43,102 nucleotides of DNA. It comes from an uncultured bacterium. GTDB taxonomy: Bacteria; Bacillota; Clostridia; Oscillospirales; Oscillospiraceae. Below, in pieces: positions 24,104 to 31,240 of this stretch (its first letter is position 1; the number at the start of each line of letters is the position of its first letter). The translations under genes and the position numbers were made by a program. The notes beneath the pieces were generated by a model. It was given only the letters and a program-made list of their open reading frames with translations. It made no database searches and was not told where the DNA came from. The stretch covers positions 1 to 43,102 of the forward strand of contig CAMCCC010000019.1 in NCBI GenBank assembly GCA_945873205.1, in the 5' to 3' direction.

Positions 24104-25276
24104 ATGAACGACATCATTCTTCTCAAACTGGGCGAGATCGTCCTGAAAGGCCTGAACCGCAAGAGCTTTGAGCAAAAGCTGATGGGCAACATCCGCCGCC
24201 GCCTGGCCCCCCTGGGCAATTTCCGGGTCTACTGCCTGCAATCCACGGTGTATGTGGAAGGGGAGGAGGGCGCGGATATGGACGCCGCCTTTGAAGCCAT
24301 GAAGCAGGTTTTCGGCGTCATCAGTCTGAGCCGGGCCGCCCCCTGCGAAAAGAACAAGGAGGCCATTGCCGCCCTGGCCATCGAGTACCTCCGGGACGAG
24401 ATGGAGAGCGCCAAAAGCTTCAAGGTGGAGTCCAAGCGCAGCGACAAGGCCTTCCCCATGACCAGCATTGAGCTGAGCCAGTATGTGGGCGGGGAGCTGG
24501 CCGACGCCTACCCGGATACCGCCGTGGACGTCCACGACCCGGAGCTTACGGTGCACATCGAGGTCCGTGACCTGGCCGCCTATGTCCACGCCGCCCCGGT
24601 GCCCGGGGCCGGCGGCATGCCGGTGGGCTCCAACGGCGTGGCCGTCACCCTGCTCTCCGGCGGCATCGACAGTCCGGTGTCCACCTATATGATCGCCAAG
24701 CGGGGCGTGCGCCTGATCCCGGTGCACTTCTTCTCCTTCCCCTACACCTCCCAGCAGGCCAAGGACAAGGTCATTGAACTGGGCCGCCAGCTCACCGCCT
24801 ACTGCGGCAGGATGACCATGGAAGTGGTGCCCTTCACCCACATCCAGGAGGAGATCCGGGATAAATGCCCCGAGGAATACTTCACCCTGATCATGCGCCG
24901 CTTCATGATGCGCATTGCCCAGCACATTGCCGAGGCCAACGGCGCCAAGGCCATCGTCACCGGCGAGAACCTGGGCCAGGTGGCCAGCCAGACCATGGAG
25001 GCCATGGCCTCCACCCAGGCCGTCACCCATCTGCCGGTGCTCCAGCCCCTGATCGGCATGGACAAGGAGGAGATCATCACCATCGCCCGGAAGATCGGCA
25101 CCTTTGACACCTCCATCCTGCCCTATGAGGATTGCTGCACCGTCTTTACTCCCCGGCATCCCCGCACCCGGCCCCAGGTATCCGAGGTGGAGGCCGCCGA
25201 GAGCGCTTTGGATGTGGAGGCTCTGGTGCAGGAGGCCATCCAGGGCATAGAAAGGATCAGTCTTGACCATGAATAA
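24104..25276 (+). CDS. thiI: tRNA 4-thiouridine synthase ThiI
   Basis: 390 residues. It has an N-terminal ferredoxin-like and THUMP RNA-binding part (~1-165) and a PP-loop ATPase domain with S-G-G-I-D-S at 185-190. The protein ends soon after the catalytic domain, with no rhodanese domain, as in other Gram-positive ThiI. It adenylates U8 of tRNA for thiolation using sulfur from a cysteine desulfurase. C-C-T near 345 may be the sulfur-handling cysteines. The ATG at 24104 has GGAG 6 bases upstream; an in-frame TTG at 24080 is less likely. The stop overlaps the cinA start. No cysteine desulfurase gene is adjacent. Confidence 0.93.
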   Translation: MNDIILLKLGEIVLKGLNRKSFEQKLMGNIRRRLAPLGNFRVYCLQSTVYVEGEEGADMDAAFEAMKQVFGVISLSRAAPCEKNKEAIAALAIEYLRDEMESAKSFKVESKRSDKAFPMTSIELSQYVGGELADAYPDTAVDVHDPELTVHIEVRDLAAYVHAAPVPGAGGMPVGSNGVAVTLLSGGIDSPVSTYMIAKRGVRLIPVHFFSFPYTSQQAKDKVIELGRQLTAYCGRMTMEVVPFTHIQEEIRDKCPEEYFTLIMRRFMMRIAQHIAEANGAKAIVTGENLGQVASQTMEAMASTQAVTHLPVLQPLIGMDKEEIITIARKIGTFDTSILPYEDCCTVFTPRHPRTRPQVSEVEAAESALDVEALVQEAIQGIERISLDHE

Positions 25277-26555
25277 GACGTACAATACCGAGATTATCTC
25301 CGTTGGCACCGAGCTGCTGCTGGGCCACGTCACCAATACCGACGCCCGGGACATTTCCGAGTTGCTGTCTCAGATCGGCATCAACGTGCTCTATCACACC
25401 GTGGTGGGGGACAACCCGGAGCGGGTGAAGCAGTGCGTGGAGATCGCCAGGGAGCGGGCGGACATCATCATCACCACCGGCGGCCTGGGCCCCACCTGTG
25501 ATGACCTGACCAAGCAGCTGCTGGCGGAGGCCTTCGGCCTGAAGCTGGTGGCCGACCAGGCGGAGATGGAGGGCCTGCGGGACTATATCACCCAGGGCCG
25601 CATCTTCACCGAGAACAACTACACCCAGGCCATGCTGCCTGAGGGCTGCACCGTTTTCCACAACCTGTGGGGCACGGCCCCCGGCTGCGCCTTTGAAAAG
25701 GACGGCAAGACCGTTCTGATGATGCCGGGACCGCCCGTGGAGTGCGTCCCCATGTTCAAAACCTATGGCCTGCCCTACCTGCAAAAGCTTAGCGGCGCCC
25801 ACATCGTCTCCCACACGGTGGATATCTTCGGCCTGGGGGAGAGCACGGTGGACGATATGTTTGCCGAGGAAATGAACCGCATGTCCAACCCCAGCATGGC
25901 CCCCTACGCCAAGGAATGCGACTGTCTGCTGAAGATCACCGCCAAGGCCGCTACCGTGGCGGAGGCTGAGGCCATGATCGCCCCGGTGCTGGAGGAGGTC
26001 ACCCAGAAGCTGGGGGACGTGGTCTACGGCGTGGATGCCGACTGCATTGAGGAGAGCCTGATCCGTCTGCTGGAGCAGAATCCCAAGACCTTTGCCGCTG
26101 CCGAAAGCTGCACCGGCGGCTACATCGCCAAGCGCTTTACCGACCTGCCCGGGGCCAGCCGTTTCTTCAAGGGCGGCATGACCACCTATACCAACGAGGC
26201 CAAGGCCCGGCTGCTGGGCATTGACCCGGCCCTCATCGAGGAAAAGGGCGCCGTCAGCTACGAGGTAGCCAAAGCCATGGCGGAGTCCTGCCGGGCGATT
26301 TTGGGGGCGGATATCGGCCTCGGCGTCACCGGCCTTGCCGGCCCCGACGGCGACGGCGTCCATGAGGTGGGGACCGTGTTTGTCTCCATGGCTGTGGAGG
26401 GCCAGACCTATGTGCGGGAGCTGCACATGGGTACCTACCGCACCCGCAGCTTCATCCGCCGCATGGCCGGCAACCACGCCTTTGACATGATGCGCCGGTA
26501 CCTCACCGGCCTGCCCGTAAAAGCCGGGGTTTCCAACAATTCGGGGGTCGCATAA
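25269..26555 (+). CDS. cinA: CinA family protein (NMN deamidase / nucleotide pyrophosphatase)
   Basis: 428 residues with two domains. The N-terminal MoCF-like/COG1058 domain has I-S-V-G-T-E-L-L-L-G and T-T-G-G-L-G-P-T-x-D-D near 75-85. The C-terminal PncC domain (~265-428) has A-A-E-S-C-T-G-G and G-V-T-G-L-A-G-P. CinA recycles NMN, deamidating it to nicotinate mononucleotide, and cleaves related nucleotides. It is known as competence/damage-inducible in streptococci, but comM 4 kb away is the only other competence-linked gene here. The ATG lies inside the thiI stop (ATGAATAA). A TTG at 25263 sits 6 bases from AGGA and could be the start instead. Confidence 0.92.
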   Translation: MNKTYNTEIISVGTELLLGHVTNTDARDISELLSQIGINVLYHTVVGDNPERVKQCVEIARERADIIITTGGLGPTCDDLTKQLLAEAFGLKLVADQAEMEGLRDYITQGRIFTENNYTQAMLPEGCTVFHNLWGTAPGCAFEKDGKTVLMMPGPPVECVPMFKTYGLPYLQKLSGAHIVSHTVDIFGLGESTVDDMFAEEMNRMSNPSMAPYAKECDCLLKITAKAATVAEAEAMIAPVLEEVTQKLGDVVYGVDADCIEESLIRLLEQNPKTFAAAESCTGGYIAKRFTDLPGASRFFKGGMTTYTNEAKARLLGIDPALIEEKGAVSYEVAKAMAESCRAILGADIGLGVTGLAGPDGDGVHEVGTVFVSMAVEGQTYVRELHMGTYRTRSFIRRMAGNHAFDMMRRYLTGLPVKAGVSNNSGVA

Positions 26556-26570
26556 GGCGGCTGTACATTT

Positions 26571-26616
26571 AAAACGAAGCAGACACCCACAAAAATGCGG
26601 GTGTCTGCTTCGTTTT
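26571..26616. terminator. Bidirectional terminator between cinA and nfnB
   Basis: An exact 18-base inverted repeat, AAAACGAAGCAGACACCC and its complement, around a 10-base loop, with A-run and T-run flanks. It serves the convergent cinA and nfnAB transcripts. Confidence 0.9.
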
Positions 26617-26633
26617 CTGTTTTGGATGTTGAA

Positions 26634-28028
26634 TCAGCTGTTTTTGCTCTTGATGTACTCGTCGATGCTCTTGGCACCGGTCTTGCCGGCACCCATGGCC
26701 AGAATGACGGTGGCAGCGCCGGTGACGGCATCGCCGCCGGCGAAGATGCCCTGACGGGAGGTGCGGCCCTTCTCGTCGGCCTCAATGCCGCCCTTGCGGG
26801 TGGTGTTCAGGCCCTCGGTGGTGGAACGGATCAGGGGGTTGGGGCTGGTGCCGATGGCGATGATGACGGTGTCCACTTCCAGCACCCAGTTGGAACCGGG
26901 GACAGCCACGGGCTTGCGGCGGCCCTTCTCGTCCGGCTCGCCCAGCTCCTGCTTAATCAGCTCGATGCCGGTGACATGGCCGTTCTCATCGCCCACAATG
27001 GCGCAGGGGTTATTCAGCAGGTTGAACTCGATGCCCTCGGCCTCGGCATGCTCCACCTCTTCCAGACGGGCGGGCAGCTCGTCCCGGCCGCGGCGGTAGG
27101 TGATGTAAACATGCTCGGCGCCCAGACGCTTGGCCACACGGGCAGCGTCCATGGCCACGTTGCCGGCGCCCACAACAGCCACCCGGTTGAAGCGCTTGAT
27201 GGGGGTATCGTAATCGTCCCGGTAGGCCTTCATCAGGTTGGTGCGGGTCAGCAGCTCGTTGGCGGAGTAGACGCCCAGCAGGTTCTCGCCGGGGATGTGC
27301 AGGAACTGGGGCAGGCCGGCGCCGGAGCCGATGAACACGGCCTCATAGCCGTCCTCAAACAGCTCGTCAATGGTCTCGGCCTTGCCGATGACGGCGTTGT
27401 TGACAATATTGACGCCCAGAGCCTTCAGATTCTCAATCTCGGCGGCCACGATCTCCTTGGGCAGACGGAACTGGGGGATGCCGTAGACCAGCACGCCGCC
27501 GCTCTTATGGAAGGCCTCGAAAATGGTGACGTCATAGCCCATCTTGCGCAGGTCGCCGGCGCAGGTCAGGCCGGCAGGGCCGGAGCCGATGACGGCGATC
27601 TTGTGGCCGTTGGATTCGGGCACCTTCACAGGCTCCTTGTTCTCCTTGGCCATGTGGTAGTCGGCCACGAAGCGCTCCAGCCGGCCGATGCCCACGCTCT
27701 CGCCCTTGATGCCACGGACGCACTTGCTTTCGCACTGCTTCTCCTGGGGGCAGACACGGCCGCAGACGGCGGGCAGGGAGTTGGTGGAGGTAATGATCTC
27801 ATAGGCGGCGTCAAAGTCACCCTCGGCCACCTTGGCGATGAACTCGGGGATGCGGACGGAAACGGGGCAGCCGCTGCGGCAGGGCATATTCTTGCAGTTG
27901 AGGCAGCGCTTGGCCTCGTCCATGGCCATCTCCGGGGTGTAGCCCAGGGCCACCTCGTCAAAGTTGCCGGTGCGGACAACCGGGTCCTGCTCGGGCATGG
28001 GGTTCTTGGTGAGACTCATATTAGCCAT
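26634..28028 (-). CDS. nfnB: NfnB/GltA-type NADPH-binding flavoprotein, large subunit of NfnAB
   Basis: 464 residues. An N-terminal helical domain binds two [4Fe-4S] clusters through C42, C45, C50, C54 and C89, C93, C99, C103. FAD- and NADPH-binding Rossmann domains follow, with G-S-G-P-A-G-L-T-C-A-G-D-L and G-A-G-N-V-A-M-D-A-A-R, then the conserved I-A-I-G-T-S-P-N-P and F-A-G-G-D-A-V-T-G-A motifs near the end. Alone it would be called the glutamate synthase small subunit (GltA). Paired with the gene before it, it is better read as the large subunit of the bifurcating NADH-dependent ferredoxin:NADP+ oxidoreductase. Its ATG overlaps the nfnA stop, so translation is coupled. No glutamate synthase large subunit is present. 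Confidence 0.88.
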   Translation of the reverse strand: MANMSLTKNPMPEQDPVVRTGNFDEVALGYTPEMAMDEAKRCLNCKNMPCRSGCPVSVRIPEFIAKVAEGDFDAAYEIITSTNSLPAVCGRVCPQEKQCESKCVRGIKGESVGIGRLERFVADYHMAKENKEPVKVPESNGHKIAVIGSGPAGLTCAGDLRKMGYDVTIFEAFHKSGGVLVYGIPQFRLPKEIVAAEIENLKALGVNIVNNAVIGKAETIDELFEDGYEAVFIGSGAGLPQFLHIPGENLLGVYSANELLTRTNLMKAYRDDYDTPIKRFNRVAVVGAGNVAMDAARVAKRLGAEHVYITYRRGRDELPARLEEVEHAEAEGIEFNLLNNPCAIVGDENGHVTGIELIKQELGEPDEKGRRKPVAVPGSNWVLEVDTVIIAIGTSPNPLIRSTTEGLNTTRKGGIEADEKGRTSRQGIFAGGDAVTGAATVILAMGAGKTGAKSIDEYIKSKNS

Positions 28029-28887
28029 TGCGCTTACCTCCTGTCATGTTGCAGATGTGCTTGGCAGCCTCGTCCTGCTCGTCTTTATAGAAGGCGGCGC
28101 GCTTGAGCAGAGAGTCGAAGTCCACCTCATGGGCGTCAAAGTCCGGCCCGTCCACGCAGGCGAACTTGGTCTCGCCGCCCACAATGACGCGGCAGCCGCC
28201 GCACATGCCGGTGCCGTCCACCATGATGGGGTCCAGGGAAATGATGGTCTTAATGCCGTAGGGACGGGTGACGTCCGCCAGGAACTTCATCATGATGTCG
28301 GGGCCGATGGCGATGACCCGGTCAAACTGGGGCTTGCCCTCGGCGATGTTGGCGTCGATCTCCTGCTTCAGGTACTGGGTGGTGAAGCCCTTCTCGCCGT
28401 AGGTGCCGTCATCGGTGCACATGATGAGCTTGTCGGAAACGGCGGCCAGCTCTTCCTTCAGGATGACGATATCGGCGCTGCGGAAGCCGCCGATGAAGGT
28501 GACCTCCACCCCGGCCTCATGCATCACCTTGGCGATGGGGTAGGCAATGGCGCAGCCCACGCCGCCGCCTACCACGCAGACCTTTTTCAGGCCCTCGATC
28601 TCGGTGGCTTTGCCCAGGGGGCCCACAAAGTCGGTGATATAGTCGCCCTGCTCCACGGTGTGGAGCATGCGGGTGGTGCGGCCGGCGGCCTGCACCATGA
28701 CGGTGACGGTGCCCTTCTCCCGGTCCCAGCCGGCCACGGAGACGGGAACACGCTCGCCCTGCTCATCCAGGCGGAAGATGACAAACTGACCGGCCTGGGC
28801 GTGCTTGGCCACCAGGGGGGCCTCGATCTCAAAGAGGCAGATGGTCTTTGCCTCGTTGAGAAATCTCTTGGTTACTACTTTGTACAT
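28021..28887 (-). CDS. nfnA: NfnA/SudB-type FAD/NAD-binding [2Fe-2S] subunit
   Basis: 288 residues of the ferredoxin-NADP reductase fold. R-V-P-V-S (47-51) is the FAD-binding motif. V-C-V-V-G-G-G-V-G-C-A (103-113) binds the nucleotide. A C-terminal [2Fe-2S] site is formed by C229, C232 and C244, with D224 just before, which fits the three-Cys/one-Asp ligation known in the Thermotoga protein. As part of NfnAB it exchanges electrons among NADH, NADPH and ferredoxin in the cytoplasm. Annotation pipelines call it sulfide/dihydroorotate dehydrogenase-type. GAGGTG precedes the ATG by 5 bases. Confidence 0.88.
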   Translation of the reverse strand: MYKVVTKRFLNEAKTICLFEIEAPLVAKHAQAGQFVIFRLDEQGERVPVSVAGWDREKGTVTVMVQAAGRTTRMLHTVEQGDYITDFVGPLGKATEIEGLKKVCVVGGGVGCAIAYPIAKVMHEAGVEVTFIGGFRSADIVILKEELAAVSDKLIMCTDDGTYGEKGFTTQYLKQEIDANIAEGKPQFDRVIAIGPDIMMKFLADVTRPYGIKTIISLDPIMVDGTGMCGGCRVIVGGETKFACVDGPDFDAHEVDFDSLLKRAAFYKDEQDEAAKHICNMTGGKRNG

Positions 28888-28932
28888 TTTACACCTCGTA
28901 TTGTTTATTTGCGTAAAGTTATTGACAGTTCA

Positions 28933-28961
28933 ATTCTAACGCAGTCGGAACACAAAGTCAA
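28933..28961 (-). promoter_or_regulatory. Promoter of nfnAB
   Basis: On the minus strand, TTGACT (28961-28956), a 17-base spacer and TAGAAT (28938-28933), each 5/6. The leader is about 40 bases. No terminator was seen between the cupin gene and this promoter, so read-through is also possible. Confidence 0.75.
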
Positions 28962-28979
28962 TGAGCGCCGAGGAATTCT

Positions 28980-29330
28980 TCAATCCTTATACAGAATCAG
29001 GGCAATGGCCTCCAGGGTCTCCGGCCCGGAATTTTTCAGGCTGTGGCCCTCCCCGTCATCCACAAAGGCCACGTCCCCGGGGCCCAGGGTCACCAGAGTG
29101 CCGTTGTCGCTATACTCCCCGTGGCCCTTGAGAATGTAATAGGTTTCGCCGTCACCGTGGTGGATGTGCCAGCCGATCTCACAGCCTGGCTCCAGGAACA
29201 GGTGGTTGAAAACCCGGCCCTTGCCGTACATCTCGCCGGCGCCTTCCAGGATGCGGTACATCTTTGCCTGGCCCTGGCCGCCGAACATCTGCTTCACATC
29301 CAGGGTTTTTTCTTCACTTCTTCTGATCAT
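28980..29330 (-). CDS. Small cupin-domain protein
   Basis: A 116-residue single-domain cupin. Motif 1 is G-W-H-I-H-H-G-D-G-E-T-Y-Y with probable metal ligands H55, H57 and E62. Motif 2, P-G-D-V-A-F-V-D-D-G-E-G-H, supplies H96. Such proteins bind divalent metals and act as isomerases, dioxygenases or sensors; the substrate is unknown. It starts 10 bases after the LUD gene stop and is probably co-transcribed with it. Confidence 0.85.
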   Translation of the reverse strand: MIRRSEEKTLDVKQMFGGQGQAKMYRILEGAGEMYGKGRVFNHLFLEPGCEIGWHIHHGDGETYYILKGHGEYSDNGTLVTLGPGDVAFVDDGEGHSLKNSGPETLEAIALILYKD

Positions 29331-29340
29331 GCTGCTGCCC

Positions 29341-29928
29341 TCACATGCCCAGTTCTTCGTCGATGAGGACCACTTCGGTCTCCATGCCCATCATGGGGCC
29401 CCAGAGCACCACCAGAGCGTTGCAGACCCGCTGGGGGGAGCGGCAGTCATGGCACTTGCCGTCGATCTTGCAGGGGGTCTCATAGGGGAAGCGCTTCACG
29501 TTTTCCACCGCGGCGGTGTTTCTGGCCCGGTAGAGGGCGCTGTCAAAGTCCGGGCAGATCTTGGAGACGCTGCTGACGATGTAGACCTTCTTGTGGCCGA
29601 ACAGCTGGCTGGCCACCCGGTTGCCCCGGCCGTCGATGCTGAAAATCTCGCCATCCTCGCTGATGGCGTTGGCGCCGCTGACATAGGCGTCCGCCGTGGC
29701 GGCTGCGGCGTAGGTGGCGTCGCCGGGTACCTTCCAGTGCCAGAAGGCTTTCCCTGCTTCCAGCTTGTCAAACAGGCCGATCTGGTCCACGGTCTTGCTG
29801 CCGCCGATGCCCACGGTCTGCCCCTGCAGGGCCTGGGCCAGGTAATCCGCAGCCTCAGCGCCGGTGGCGAAATGGCTGACCTTAAAGTGCCGGGCTTCCA
29901 GGTTCTTGATGGTTTTTTCCAGGTTCAT
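29341..29928 (-). CDS. LUD-domain protein (LutC/DUF162-like)
   Basis: 195 residues matching the LUD domain found in lactate-utilisation proteins LutB and LutC: G-I-G-G-S-K-T-V-D-Q-I-G-L (~42-54), T-A-D-A-Y-V-S-G-A-N-A-I-S-E-D-G (~80-95), G-N-R-V-A (~103-107), and a C-terminal cysteine cluster C-K-I-D-G-K-C-H-D-C (~152-161), C-N (~169), suggesting a metal or Fe-S site. No LutA or LutB gene is adjacent, so a lactate role is only a family guess. The start is the ATG at 29928, with GGGAGG 7 bases upstream, rather than the in-frame ATG at 29961. Confidence 0.82.
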   Translation of the reverse strand: MNLEKTIKNLEARHFKVSHFATGAEAADYLAQALQGQTVGIGGSKTVDQIGLFDKLEAGKAFWHWKVPGDATYAAAATADAYVSGANAISEDGEIFSIDGRGNRVASQLFGHKKVYIVSSVSKICPDFDSALYRARNTAAVENVKRFPYETPCKIDGKCHDCRSPQRVCNALVVLWGPMMGMETEVVLIDEELGM

Positions 29929-29973
29929 ATATCTGCCTCCCGATGTCTTGATATCTTCCAAAGAATAGAAACA

Positions 29974-30010
29974 AACGCTGCCTTAATTATACAATCAAGG
30001 CAGCGTTTTT
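29974..30010 (-). terminator. Terminator of the nucleotidyltransferase gene
   Basis: AACGCTGCCTT and AAGGCAGCGTT form an exact 11-bp stem around a 12-base loop. The minus-strand reading, coming from the gene at 30033-31076, ends in TTTGTTTC. The plus strand has TTTTT as well. The loop contains the -10 box of the next promoter. Confidence 0.8.
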
Positions 30011-30014
30011 GCAA
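29986..30014 (-). promoter_or_regulatory. Promoter of the LUD-cupin unit, embedded in a terminator
   Basis: On the minus strand, TTGCAA (30014-30009), a 17-base spacer and a perfect TATAAT (29991-29986). The -10 box lies in the loop of the terminator hairpin, and the -35 box in its upstream flank. Confidence 0.62.
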
Positions 30015-30032
30015 CAAAATCGTATCGGGGAG

Positions 30033-31076
30033 CTATTGGGGACGGTCATCGGCCCGCTGATCCAGAGCCTTTGCCAGATCCCGGGCACTGAGGGCCAGCT
30101 CCCGGGCAAACTCCGCGTCCTCCGACTGCACGCTGATGCGCAGGGCGGAGCGGCTGGCCAGGGGGGAGATGCGCAGCTCATAGCCTTTGCCGTGGAGGCG
30201 CAGGCCGTCGGAATAATCCGCGCCCATGTCCATCAGCAGCTCTGACAGGACGCCCATCAGCTCCGCCCGGTCATGGCAGGCACAGTCCAGGCTTTCGCCG
30301 GCTTGGCAGGGGCTGTCCTCCCCGGCGGCGGCAGCGGGGCGGAAGGCTTCCGGCAGGTCGATACGCAGGCGGCCCTCCAGGGCGTCGGCGCAGCAGCGGT
30401 AGTAGGACAGCGGCGTGCCCACATCGCACCAGTAGCCCGCCATAGGCAGACCCAGCAGCTTCTCCCCCTGCCGCAGCAGCAGGGGGAACAGGTCTTTGGC
30501 AAAGTCAAATTCCCGCCCCGCCGGCACCTGGGCCATGGCCCTGGGGGAGACAATATAGATGCCGGTGTTCACCAGGTCCGTCACCACCCGGCTCCAGTCC
30601 GGCTTTTCCACAAAGCCCCGGATGTTGTCCTCCCCATCGGTGACGGCCAGACCGTAGCGCAGCGGCTCCGGGTGGCGGTACAGGGCCAGGGTCACGGCGG
30701 CATCCCGGCGCTTGTGCTCCGCCATCAGGGCGGCCAGGTCAAAGTCGCAGGCGGCGTCCCCACTGATGACCAGCACGTCCTCATCCCCGCAGAAATCCCC
30801 GCAGTTTTTCACCGCCCCGGCGGTACCCAGGGGCTCCTGCTCCAGCCGGTACTGAAGCCTTACGCCGAAGCGGCTGCCGTCGCCGAACCAGGCCATGATG
30901 TCCCCGGCCCGGTAGCGCACGGCGGCGCAGATATCGTCAAAGCCCTGGGTGCGCAGCAGGGCAAGGATATGCTCCATCAGGGGCTTGCCCAGCAGGGGGA
31001 CCATGGGCTTGGGCCTGTCGCCGGTGACCGGGCGCAGCCGGGTGCCCATGCCGCCGGCCAGTATCACAGCTTTCAT
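30033..31076 (-). CDS. Sugar-phosphate nucleotidyltransferase with residual phosphomannomutase C-terminal domain
   Basis: 347 residues. Residues 1-~235 are an NTP-transferase domain: A-G-G-M-G-T-R-L-R-P-V-T with R-P-K-P-M (7-25), F-V-E-K-P (155-159) and G-Y-W-C-D-V-G-T-P (214-222), typical of mannose- or glucose-1-phosphate nucleotidyltransferases making GDP-mannose or similar. There is no obvious hexapeptide beta-helix. Instead ~275-340 (D-G-L-R-L near 290-294, L-R-I-S-P-L-A-S-R-S-A-L-R-I near 301-314, and a closing helix) resembles domain IV of phosphomannomutase, as at the end of the long fusion proteins of Clostridia. Domains I-III are missing. The ATG at 31076 has AAGGAGGTC in place. Confidence 0.8.
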   Translation of the reverse strand: MKAVILAGGMGTRLRPVTGDRPKPMVPLLGKPLMEHILALLRTQGFDDICAAVRYRAGDIMAWFGDGSRFGVRLQYRLEQEPLGTAGAVKNCGDFCGDEDVLVISGDAACDFDLAALMAEHKRRDAAVTLALYRHPEPLRYGLAVTDGEDNIRGFVEKPDWSRVVTDLVNTGIYIVSPRAMAQVPAGREFDFAKDLFPLLLRQGEKLLGLPMAGYWCDVGTPLSYYRCCADALEGRLRIDLPEAFRPAAAAGEDSPCQAGESLDCACHDRAELMGVLSELLMDMGADYSDGLRLHGKGYELRISPLASRSALRISVQSEDAEFARELALSARDLAKALDQRADDRPQ

Positions 31077-31174
31077 AAAAGACCTCCTTCTTGTATAGTA
31101 TAGTGAAATTGCCGGGGAAATATTTATTGATGCGCAATTCAACCCGGCACCCACATTTGCTGACATTTTTTATA

Positions 31175-31203
31175 TTGTAAAACAATGGCAAGTTTGTTAT
31201 AAT
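31175..31203 (+). promoter_or_regulatory. Promoter of gdpP
   Basis: TTGTAA (31175-31180), a 17-base spacer and a perfect TATAAT (31198-31203). The leader to ATG 31241 is ~30 bases. An in-frame ATG at 31214 would be almost leaderless and lacks a ribosome site. Confidence 0.7.
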
Positions 31204-31240
31204 GTAATATCCCATGAGTATGATGGAAGGGGTGTACCCC

